This document shows, in pieces, positions 1 through 10,300 of a stretch of DNA of 64,000 nucleotides. The notes below the pieces were generated by a model. The model searched no databases. It was given only the letters and a program-made list of their open reading frames with translations, and was not told the origin of the DNA. Each line of letters starts with the position of its first letter. Position 1 is the stretch's first letter. The stretch comes from Pseudomonadota bacterium (GTDB lineage: Bacteria; Pseudomonadota; Alphaproteobacteria; Rhodospirillales; Magnetospirillaceae): NCBI GenBank assembly GCA_021848545.1, contig JAJZUL010000008.1:1-64000 (forward strand), given 5' to 3'. The position numbers and the translations under genes were made by a program.

Positions 1-139
1 CGCCGGCGATCTGACCAACGCCAACATGAATACGGAAAGCGCCAACATGCTGGCCCTTCAGACCCAGCAGCAGCTCGGTATCTCCTCGCTGTCCCTGGCG
101 TCGCAGGCTCAGCAGTCGATCCTCAAGCTGTTCCCGTAA
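1..139 (+). CDS. Flagellin, C-terminal end (partial)
   Basis: The open frame starts at base 2 and runs to a TAA at 137-139, giving the last 45 residues of a protein. The tail is rich in Gln, Ser and Leu, with NMNTESANMLALQTQQQLG followed by a run ending SILKLFP. This is the usual coiled C-terminal D0 helix of bacterial flagellins, the part that packs into the filament core. A strong terminator follows at once, and flbT and flaF, the two flagellin-specific regulators of alphaproteobacteria, come next on the same strand. The 5' part lies outside the window, so paralogue identity cannot be judged. Confidence 0.88.
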   Translation, partial: AGDLTNANMNTESANMLALQTQQQLGISSLSLASQAQQSILKLFP

Positions 140-158
140 GCGGATCGTGTTATGGTGT

Positions 159-188
159 GGGGGCGGCTTCGGCCGCCCCCTTTTTTTT
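159..188 (+). terminator. Rho-independent terminator after flagellin
   Basis: A perfect 9-bp GC stem (159-167 pairing with 172-180) closes a TTCG tetraloop and is followed by eight T residues (181-188). It lies 20 bases after the flagellin stop and 19 bases before the flbT start, so it should insulate the highly expressed flagellin message from flbT. Confidence 0.93.
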
Positions 189-206
189 GGATTCACCACC
201 CCCTCC

Positions 207-605
207 ATGTCTCTGAAAATCAGTCTCGCCCCAGGTGAAAGTGTCGTCATCGGTAAAGCCAAGGTCGAAAATGGCGATGATCGCCGTTGCACCTTGATCG
301 TGACCGGAGAAGAGGTGGTTCTGCGCGGACGCCGGGTCATGCGCGAACAGGATGCGACGACCCCTTTGAAACGCCTGTACTTCGTGGTGCAGGCCATATA
401 TCTTACGGATTACAAGTCTCTTTTGACTCCGCTTTTTATGGATGTCTTGCGGGAGGCTCTTCAATCTTGGCCGGAAATGGCGGTGCCGATTGTGACGGTG
501 GGCGAATTGATCGGGGAGGGGAAATATTACGAAGCCCTTAGCAAGACCTACGAATTGGTGGAACAGGAATCCGGCCGGGACACGGACCCTCGCGAGAAAG
601 GGTAG
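207..605 (+). CDS. flbT: Flagellin mRNA regulator FlbT
   Basis: Encodes 132 residues. FlbT proteins act after transcription on flagellin mRNA in alphaproteobacteria, binding its 5' untranslated region to limit or time flagellin synthesis. The protein begins MSLKISLAPGESVVIGKA and carries the family's beta-rich N-terminus, with a LIVTGEEVVLRG segment, and a helical second half (RLYFVVQAIYL, then VGELIGEGKYYEALSKTYEL). The ATG at 207 is chosen because it gives the family N-terminus; the open frame extends upstream only through the terminator stem. The stop is 3 bases before flaF, so the two are almost certainly co-translated. Confidence 0.93.
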   Translation: MSLKISLAPGESVVIGKAKVENGDDRRCTLIVTGEEVVLRGRRVMREQDATTPLKRLYFVVQAIYLTDYKSLLTPLFMDVLREALQSWPEMAVPIVTVGELIGEGKYYEALSKTYELVEQESGRDTDPREKG

Positions 606-608
606 GGT

Positions 609-1049
609 ATGAGCTACGATCAAGTCGAACGCGACGTCTTGAGCGGACGCAGCCTGGAAGCGCGCGCCTTGTTTCGCAGCGCTCAGCGATTGAGCGACGC
701 CATTCAGTCGACGGATCGCGAACGATTGTTCGAGGCGGTCAGCCTCAATAACAAATTGTGGCTTCTTTTTTTCAGCGAAATCGAAACCGGCCGCGTGCAG
801 CTTCCGCCGGAGGTCGCCCGCAATATCGGCGCCCTGGCCCGTTATGTGCTGAACTGCTCCATACGCGCCTTTTCCCGCGACGCGGAAACCCTGGAATCCC
901 TGGTGACCATCAACCGCCGCATCGCCATCGGCCTGTCGACCGACGGGCCGGCGGAGGCAAGCTCGGCTGCGTCCCACGCCGCGCCAACATCGCCCCCCCA
1001 ACCGACGGCCCCGTCGCCCATCCAGGGCGGCTTGTCGATCAAGGCGTAA
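609..1049 (+). CDS. flaF: Flagellar regulator FlaF
   Basis: Encodes 146 residues. FlaF is the partner of FlbT; in Caulobacter it is needed for flagellin translation and secretion and acts as a flagellin-binding chaperone-like factor. Visible here are the helical family core: an N-terminal YDQVERDVLSGRSLEARAL segment, then NNKLWLLFFSEI and LPPEVARNIGALARYVL. The final 40 residues are a Pro/Ala/Ser-rich tail longer than usual for the family. It sits 3 bases after flbT and is the last small flagellar gene before the giant TPR glycosyltransferase genes. The stop codon touches the left arm of the 144-bp hairpin element. Confidence 0.9.
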   Translation: MSYDQVERDVLSGRSLEARALFRSAQRLSDAIQSTDRERLFEAVSLNNKLWLLFFSEIETGRVQLPPEVARNIGALARYVLNCSIRAFSRDAETLESLVTINRRIAIGLSTDGPAEASSAASHAAPTSPPQPTAPSPIQGGLSIKA

Positions 1050-1192
1050 GAGCCCGACCCGAAAGTCATCATGGCGGCCTGCAAATGGCGGTTTTCTGCG
1101 CTTCCGCTGCTCACGTACATGAAGTACGCTCCGCTGCGGTTCTCGAAAACCGCCATTTTCGGCTCACCCTGCCGACTTTCGGGTCGGGCTCT
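1049..1192. repeat. 144-bp palindromic element (MITE or REP-like)
   Basis: The ends are a perfect 19-bp inverted repeat (1049-1067 and 1174-1192; outer arm AGAGCCCGACCCGAAAGTC). A second 14-bp inverted repeat is nested inside (1083-1096 and 1145-1158), and a small CGTAC/GTACG hairpin sits at the centre (1114-1128). The whole element can fold into one long hairpin. It has no coding capacity that matches a neighbour and no T-tract, so it is not a normal terminator, although it may weaken read-through from flaF into the giant gene. The architecture suits a non-autonomous mobile or REP-type element; only one copy is in this window. The rest of this 275-bp gap shows only the ribosome-binding site of the next gene. 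Confidence 0.75.
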
Positions 1193-1324
1193 AAGATCCG
1201 GCAGCCCCCGAACGAAACCGCTTTGCGATCGGTCGAAAACCGCGCGCGATGGTCGCGATGACATGAATTCGTGGGCGACGGGAGCGGACGAGGCGCCGGA
1301 GGCGGCGAAACAGGGGATCATCAG

Positions 1325-4300
1325 GTGAGTCGAGATCAGCCGACGCGGCCCGTTCCCGCCCAGACCAATCCGGCACCGGGGACCTTGTCGGACGACGATT
1401 TCCAACGTCAGGCGCAAGACGCCCTGTCTGCGCACCGGGCCGGCCGCTACCACGAAGCGATCGCCCATTACCAAAGCCTGCTGGCCCATCGCCCCGCTCT
1501 GGCCGCCCTGCACAGCAATCTGGGCGAGGCTCTTCTCGCCCTGGGTCGCATTGACGAGGCCGCGGATTCCTGCCGCCGCGCCGTCGCCATCGCACCGTCG
1601 GCCCCCGCTTTCACCCTGTTGGGCGCGGCCCTGTTCGCCCAGGGCCATGCGGAAGAGGCGATCGACGCCTGTGGCGACGCCTTGCGTCTCGATCCCCGGC
1701 AGCTTGCGGCCCGCCTTACGCTTGCCGCCGCCCTGTTCGGCGCCGGCCGCCTGACGGAGGCGGATCAGGCCTGCCGCCAGGCCATCGCCCAGGCCCCCAC
1801 CGCCAAGGCGTTTCTGTTGCTGGGCCGGATCGCCACGGCGGCGGGAGACGGGAACGGCGCGCTGGACGCCGCCCGCCGGGCCGCCGCCGCGGATCCGAAT
1901 TCGGTCGATGCCGCCATGGCGCTGGGCGCCGCCCTCAATGACCGGCACCTTTACGCCGAAGCCGAAACGGCGTTCCGCCACGTCATCGGCCTGAAGCCCG
2001 ACAGCGCCCTCGCTTATTCCAATTTGGGCAGCGTCCTGATCGAGCTGGGCCGCGAAACCGAGGCCCTCGACCTCTGCCGACGCGCCGTCGCCCTTGATCC
2101 CGGACTGGCCGCCGCTCACGGCAATCTCGGCCTCGCCGCCTTCACCAGCCGCCAATGGGAAACGGCGACGGCGGCCTTTCGCCAGTCGTTGCGCCTGGAC
2201 CCGTCCGACGCCGGAATCCACATCAATTACGGGACTTGCCTGCAAAACGGCGGTTGGGTGCGCGACGCCGCCGACCAGTACCGGGAGGCGTTGACCCTTG
2301 CGCCGTCCAGCCCCAACGCGCTTCGCAGCCTTCTGCTCAACGCGGCCTATCGGGACGATCTGGACATCGCCGCCTTCAACCGCATCCATCGCGAGGCCGG
2401 CGCCGCCTTCGCCCGGCCGGCCGTCATCGCGCCGCTTTCGGTCGATGCCGATCCCGAACGCCGTCTGCGCATCGGCTATGTCTCGTCGGATTTCCGGAGC
2501 CATCCGGTCGCCGGCAACATGCTGCCCTTCTGGCGCCATCGCGACCGCGAAGGTTTCAGCCAGATCTTCTATGCCGATGTCGCCCAACCCGACGCGACCA
2601 CCGACGAAATCCGGGGACTGGCCGACGGGTGGCACGACATTCGCGGTCTGGACGCCGCGGCCGTCGCCGATCTCGTCCGCGCCGATCGCATCGACATCCT
2701 GGTCCTTCTCGCCGGGCGGTTCGATCGCAATCGCCCCGATCTGGCCTGCCACCGCGCCGCCCCCATCCAGATCAGCCTGCATGATGTCGGCACGTCGGGT
2801 CTGGCGGAGATGGATTACATCGTCGGCGATCGTTGGCTGCTGCCCAAGGGCGGGCCGGAATATTTCTCCGAACGAATCTTGCGGCTGCCGCAATTCTACG
2901 TCGCCGACTGGCCCCGCGATCTGCCCGATCTGTCCGAAGGCCGCTGGACCGGACCGGTGGTGTTCGGCAGCTTCAACGCGCCGGCCAAGATCGGCGACCG
3001 GGTCCTGGCCTGCTGGGGCCGCATTTTGGCGGCGCTGCCCGAATCGCGGCTGGTCCTGAAACATACCGACTCGTTCAACCGCGAGGATCTGCGCGACCGC
3101 GTCCGCACCGCCATAACCGGCGCGGGGGCGTCCGCCGACCAGATCGTCTTCGTCACCGCCAAGGAATCGGGGCGCGTGTTCCTGTCCCGCTATAACGGGA
3201 TCGACGTGGCGCTGGACCCTTTTCCGTTCAGCGGCGCGACCACCAGCTTCACGGCGCTGGCCATGGGGGTGCCGGTGGTGACGCGGCCCATGGATCGCAT
3301 GGTCAGCCGTTGGACCGGGGCGATGCTGTCCCGCCTGGGCCTGGGCGAATTGATCGCCCGCTCCGACGACGATTATGTGGAAACGGCCATCCGCGTCGGC
3401 AGCAACGTCGATTCGTGGCGATCCCGGCGGGGGGACATCCGCGCCCGGCTGGCCGCCTCGCCGATGGTCAGAGGCGCCCATTGGGCCCGGCACCTGGAAC
3501 GCCTGTACCGGGCGGTATGGCGGCGCCATTGCCGGACCGTTGCCGCGCCCCGACCGGCACCGGCGGCGGCAGATACCGACCGCGAAATCGCCGCTTTGGC
3601 CGCCCGGGCCGCCCGGCTGTTCGAGACGGGACACCCCGATGAGGCCGTGGCCGTTCTCGACCGGGCGCTGCTCCTGGCCCCCGGCTGGGCGGGGGGGCAT
3701 TGCGACCGGGGGGTGCTGTTGATGGCGGCGGGTCGCCCCACCGAAGCCGTCACCGCCTATCGCCGGGCCATCGCCCTGGATTCCACCCTGGCCATGGCCC
3801 ATTCCAACCTCGCCGCCGCCCTGCTCGACGGCGGCGAGCCCGCCGCCGCCATCGAAGCGGCGCGGGCCGCCCTGGCGCTGGCCCCCGATCTGGCCGACGC
3901 CCATTACAATCTGGCCGGCGGGCTGGCCGATCTGGCGCGCTACGAGGAGGCGGTCGAGGCCTATCGCCGCGCCCTGGCGCTGGCCCCCGCCCATAGGGAC
4001 GCCGCCTTCAATCTCGGCCTTGCCCTCAACAGCCTGAAGCGATGGGACGAAGCCGCTTCGGTTCTGGAGGCGTTGATCCGGCGCCATCCCGACCATACGG
4101 GCGCCCAACAGGCCCTGGGCGCGGCGCTGTCGGGTCTGAAGCGCCACGAAGAGGCGCAGGCGATCTATCGGCGGATGATCGCGCTGTCGCCCACCCATAT
4201 CCCCGCCTATACCGACCTCGCCGTCGCCCTGATGGTCACGCGCCGTTTCGACGAAGCCGCCGATGTCTGCCGTCGCGCCCTGGAAATCGATCCCGATTCG

Positions 4301-7300
4301 GTCATGGCCCGGTGCGGATTGGCCGATGCCCTGGCGCGACGGAACCAATTCGCCGACAGCATGGCGGAAAGCGAACGCGCCCTCGACCTCGATCCGGGAA
4401 ACAAGACCGCTTATCAGCTCCTGTTCGGAGCGGCGCTCTACCGCGAGGATCTGAGTGCCGAAGCCCTTGTCGATCTCCATCGCCGCCGTTCCGTCCCCTT
4501 TCCCCGTCCCGACGCGACCCCCGCCGCCACCGATCCCGATCCCGAGCGCCGCCTGCGGATCGGTTTCGTCTCGGCGGATTTCCACGGCCATCCGGTGGCC
4601 GGCAATCTGATGCCGGTCCTCGCCCACCACGACCGCGACCGTTTCGCCCTGTATTTCTATGCCGACGTGGACGAACCGGACGCCGTTACCGGCGAATTCA
4701 AGGCTCTGGCCGAAGGCTGGCGCGATATACGGGGGCTGGACGACGAAGGGGTCGCGGCGAAGATCCGCGCCGACAGGATCGACATCCTGGTGCTGCTGGC
4801 CGGCCGTTTCGAGGGCAACCGCCCGACCCTGTCCCTTTACCGGGCGGCGCCGGTGCAGATCAGCATGCATGACGGCGGCACGTCCGGCTTTCGCGAGATG
4901 GATTACTTCATCGCCGACCCATGGCTGGTGCCGTTCGATACCAATGAGTTCTTCGTAGAACGGGTTTTGCGCCTGCCCCTGTTCTATATTCGCGACCTGC
5001 CCCCCGAACTGCCCGATATCGCCGATCGCGGGGACGGGCCGCCGGTCTTCGGCAGCTTCCACAATCCCGCCAAGCTCAATAGCCGGGTCCTCGCCTTGTG
5101 GGGCCGTATTCTGGCCGCGCTCCCCGAAAGCCGGCTGGTTCTGAAATACGAGGGACAGTTCGGCGACGAGGCGGTGCGCCGGCGGGTCCTGGCCGGGCTC
5201 GCGGCCGGCGGCGCGGCCCCCGGCCAGGTCACCATGCCGCAGGGCGGCCGGGAGGCGGGCGGCGCATTCCTGGCCCGCCACAACGATGTCGACCTGGCCC
5301 TCGATCCCTTTCCCTTCTCCGGCTCGACCGCCAGTTTCATGGCGCTGGCCATGGGCGTGCCGGTGGTGACCCGCCCCGCGGATGGTCTGGCCAGCCGCAT
5401 GACCGCGACCATCCTGCATGCCGTCGGCCTGGACGAACTGGTCGCCCGCTCCGACGAGGATTACGTGGACATCGTCCTGGGAATCGCCGGCGATATCGGC
5501 CGGTGGCGATCCCGGCGCCGGGACATCCGCGACCGGATCAAATCCTCGTCGCTGGTCGATGGCGGCCGCTGGGCGCGCTGGATCGAACGCCTGTACCGGG
5601 CGGTCTGGCGCCGCTATTGCCGCCGGGCGGCGCTGACCCCGGCCGACATCGCCCGCCTCGCCGCCGACGCGATGGAAAGCGACAAGGCCGGCCGCCTGAC
5701 CGAAACCGTCCGCCTGCTCCACCAACTGATCGCCGCCAAACCCGATTTCGCCGAGGCCCATTCCAATCTCGGGAGTGTTTTCAAGCGGTTGGGGCATAAC
5801 CGGCGGACGGCGGTCGAATTTCGCCGGACCGTCGCCCTGAAACCCGACGACGCGACGGCATGGTCCAATCTCGGCTCGGCGCTGATCGATTCCTACGCCT
5901 ACGCCGAAGCGGAAACGGCGTGCCGGCGGGCGATCGCTCTCGATCCCCGGCTGGTCGATGCCCATGTCAATCTCAGCGTGGTGGTCTTCCTGCTGGGACG
6001 GGTGGCCGAAACCATGGCCATTCACGAGACCCTGCTTGGCCTGTGCCCGAATCATGTCGGCATCGCCCGAACCCGGCTTTTGGCGGCGATGTACCGGGAC
6101 GATCTCGACACGCGGGCGCTGGCCGACCTGCACCGGGACTACGGGCGCATGTTCGACGTCGCCGTCGTCGCGGAGCCGCCGGCCGATTCCGACCCCGAAC
6201 GGCGCCTGCGGGTGGGGCTGCTGTCCTCGGACTTCCACCATCATCCGGTCGCTTACAACCTGCTGCCGGCCCTCGCCCATCGCGACCGCCGCACCCTGGA
6301 ACTGTTCGTCTATGCCGATGACGACGCGCCCGACAAGACGACCGACCGGGTCCGGGCCGAGGCCGACCATTGGCGCGATGTCGGCCGCCGGACGGATGCC
6401 GATATCGCCGCCGCGATCCGGGCCGACCATATCGACATCCTGGTCATTCTGGCGGGACGGTTCGATCAGAACCGGCCGAACGTCGCCTGCCACCGGGCGG
6501 CACCGGTGCAGATCAGCATGCATGACGTCGCCACCTCCGGCCTGCGGGAGATGGATTACATCATCGGCGATTCCGCGCTGATTCCGCGCCATACGCCCGA
6601 ATGGTTCAGCGAACGCCCGTTGCGCCTGCCCTGTTTCCATCTGCACGACATGCCGGGCGATCTGCCCGCCATCGCCATGACCCGCGCTCCCGGACCGCCG
6701 GTTTTCGGCTGTTTCAACAACCCGAAGAAGATCAGTCCCGCCACGCTCCGGCTGTGGGGCCGCATCCTGGCCGCCGATCCCGGCTCGCGCCTGATGCTGC
6801 ACTATGTAGGCAGCTACCGGGCGCCCGATCTGCGCCGGCGGATCATCGCCGATCTGGTCGCGGCGGGCGCGCGCGCGCGTCAGGTCGAATTCGGGTTCAC
6901 CGATGAGCCGGGCCCGGTATTCCTGGATCGTTACAACCGGATCGACGTCGCCCTGGACCCGTTCCCCTTCAGCGGATCGACCACCACCTTCCAGGCTCTG
7001 TCCATGGGGGTGCCGGTGGTCACTCTGCCGTTGGACCGCATGGTCAGCCGCTGGAGCCTGTCGATCCTGCGCGCCATCGGTCTGGAGGAATGGGCCGCAT
7101 CCTCGGAAGAGGCCTATGTGGACACGGCGCTGAGGCTGGCCCGCGACGCCGAGTCCTGGCGCGCCCGGCGTCCCGAAATCCGCGCCCGGCTGGCGGCCTC
7201 GGCGGTCACCGACGGCGCCGGCTACGCCCGCCATCTGGAGCGCCTGTTCCGCGCGACATGGCGCCGCGCCTGCCGAGGGAACCGGCCGGAGCCGGCCGAT

Positions 7301-10300
7301 CCCGACCGGCTGGCCCGGGAGGCGATGGACCACCAGCGCGCCGGCCGCCTGGACCAAGCGGTGGCGACGCTGGAACGGTTGCTGGCCGTCCGACCGGATT
7401 TGGCGGCGGCCCGCGCCAATCTCGGCGTCGCGCTCAAGGATCTCGGCCGCCTGGACGAGGCGGTCACCGCCTTTACCGAAGCCGCCCGGCGAACGCCCGA
7501 TGATCCCGTCATCCTGTCCAATCTCGGCGCCGCCCTGCTCGATCGCAGTGATTACGCGGGCGCCCGGGCCGCCCTGACGCGCGCCATCGATCTCAAACCG
7601 GATCTGGCCGAGGCCCACGGCAATCTCGGCGCCCTGTTGGCCCGTCTGGGGGAACACGCCGGGGCGATGGCGTGCTACGACAAGGCCCTGGCGCTCCACC
7701 CCGACGATATCGCCATCCGCAAGAAGCGGATGGCGTCGGCCCTTTATCGCGGCGATTACGACGACGCGGCGCTGAACGCCGTCCTGGCGGAGGCGGCCGA
7801 CGCGCTGCCGGGACCGACCGGCCTGGCCCGCCCGTCCACCGATCCCGATCCCGACCGGCGGCTTCGGATCGGTCTGGTCTCGTCGGATTTCCACGAACAC
7901 CCCTTGGCCCGAAACCTGTTGCCCGGCCTGGAGCACCACGATACCGGGCGGGTCGCGCTGTGCTTCTACAGCGACGTCGCCCGGCCCGATGCCGTGACCG
8001 CCCGCTTTCGCGCCCTGGCCGAAATCTGGCGCGACGTGGGCCGGCTGGACGACGCGGCCCTGGCGGAACGGATTCGCGCCGACAAGATCGACATCCTGGT
8101 GATCCTGGCGGGACGGTTCGATCGCAACCGGCCGGCGCTGGCCCGCCACCGCGCGGCGCCGATCCAGATCAGCATGCACGACGTGGCCACGTCGGGTCTG
8201 GCCGAGACGGATTACATCATCGGCGATCCCAGGTTGCTGCCGCGCCGCACCGCCGAATGGTTCAGCGAACGCCCGCTTCGCCTGTCCCATTTCTATCTGG
8301 CGGCGCCGCCCGCCAACCTGCCCGCCCTCGCCGAGACCAGGAACGGCCCGCCGGTCTTCGGCTGTTTCAACAATCCCGGCAAGATCACGGACCGCGTCCT
8401 CGCCATGTGGGGCCGCATCCTCGCCGCGTTGCCCGCCAGCCGTCTCGTGCTCGGCTATCTGGACGCCTATGGGGCACCCGAACAGCGCGACCGCATCCTC
8501 GCCGGCCTCGGCGCCCAGGGCGCCGCATTGGGCGAGCGAATCGTTTTCCAAACCCTCTACCAGCCCGATTCCGCCTTCCTTGAGCGCTATAACGGCATCG
8601 ACGTGGCCCTGGACACCTTTCCCTTCAGCGGCTCGACCACCACCTTCCAGGCCCTGTCCATGGGCGTGCCGGTGGTGACCCGGCCCCTGGACCGCATGGT
8701 CAGCCGCTGGAGCGCCGCCCTGCTCGCCCCCCTGGGTCTGGAGGCGCTGATCGCCGACAGCGACGATTCCTATGTGGACATCGCCGTCGCCGCCGCCCGC
8801 GATGTGGAATCCTGGCGGGGCCGGCGGCGGGACATCCGCGCCCGACTGATCGCCTCGCCCTTCTGCGACCAGCGGCGTTGGGCGCGGCAGATGGAACGCC
8901 TGTACCGGGCGGTATGGCGCCGCCATTGCCGGATGGAAACCGGCCCCGGACCATCGCTCATCGCCCCCACCGGAGAAGACGAAATCGCCGCCCGCCGGCT
9001 TCAGGCCGAGGCCGGCGCCGCCTGGGGGCGGGGGGACCACGCCGAAGCCGTCGCCCTGCTCCGCCGCGCCCTGGCGCTCAATCCCGACGACGCCCGGGGA
9101 CGGTGCGATCTCGGCTCGATGCTCAAGGCCCGGGGAGAGCGCGAGGAGGCCATCGCCGCCTACCGCAAGGCCATCGCCCTTGATCCCGGTCTGGCCATGG
9201 CCCATTCCAATCTCGGCGTCGCCCTGCAGGAGGCGGGACGGCTGGACGAAGCGGTCGATGCCTATGCCAGGGCCATCGCCACCGACCCCGGATTCGCCTC
9301 GGCCCGATCCAACCTCGCGGTCGCCCTGCTGGCCCTGGACCGGACCGAGGAATCCATCGCCGCCTGCCGCGACGCCATCGCCGCCATCCCCGGCCTTGCC
9401 GAAGCCCATTACAATCTCGGGCTGGCTTTGGACCGGGCGGGCGATGGCGCCGGCGCGGTGGCGGCCTGGACCCAGGCGACGTTGCTGAAGCCCGATTACC
9501 CGGCCGCCTTCATCCAGCTGGCCTTCGGCCTGAAGGCGCGGGACCGCCTCAAGGATGCCGTGGCCGCGGCCCGCCAGGCCGTCGCCCTGGCCCCGGATCT
9601 GGCCGAAACCCAGACCACGCTCGGCCGGATGCTGGTGGCCGACGAACGCTTCGACGATGCCGTCGAACCGTTCCGCCGGACGCTGGAGCTGGCCCCCGGC
9701 AATGCCGAGGCCTATACCGATCTCGGCGTCGCGCTGGACGGCGCCAAACGCTACGACGAGGCGCGAACGGTCTATGAACACGCGCTGGGCCGCGGGCTTG
9801 AGACCGCCGCCATCCACAGCAATCTCGGCATCGTCTACTGGCGGCTGGGCCGGTCCCGCGACGCGTTCGACCAGATGGAACTGGCCGTCCGCCTGGAACC
9901 GGACAACCCGCTTCATGCCCGCCTCCAGCTCTTGACCGCGATCTATCTGGAAGACATCGACAGCGACGCTTTCGCCGACCTTCACCGCCGTTTCGGCCGC
10001 ACCTTCGGGGGGAAGGCAACGGGGCGGCCGGCCACCGATCCCGATCCGGAACGCCGGATCAGGATCGGCTTCCTGTCCTCGGATCTGGCCCGCCACCCGG
10101 TCGCGTCCAACCTGCTGCCGGTGTTGCCCCATTACGACCGCGACCGGGTGTCGCTCCATTTCTATGCTCAGAGGACCAAGGAGGACGGGTTCACCGCCGC
10201 CATCCGCGCCCAGGCCGACGGCTGGCGCATCGTCTCCGGTCTCGACGACGAAACGGTCGCCCGCCAGATCCGCGCCGACAAGATCGACATTCTGGTGATC

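Noticed and set aside
1049-1192. Rho-independent terminator for flaF
   Set aside because: The hairpin is far too long and nested, and no T-tract follows. A repeat element explains it better.
1271-1324. Upstream GTG start for the giant gene
   Set aside because: The 18 extra residues are Gly/Arg-rich, and the AGGGG site fits the GTG at 1325 better. The upstream start is not excluded.
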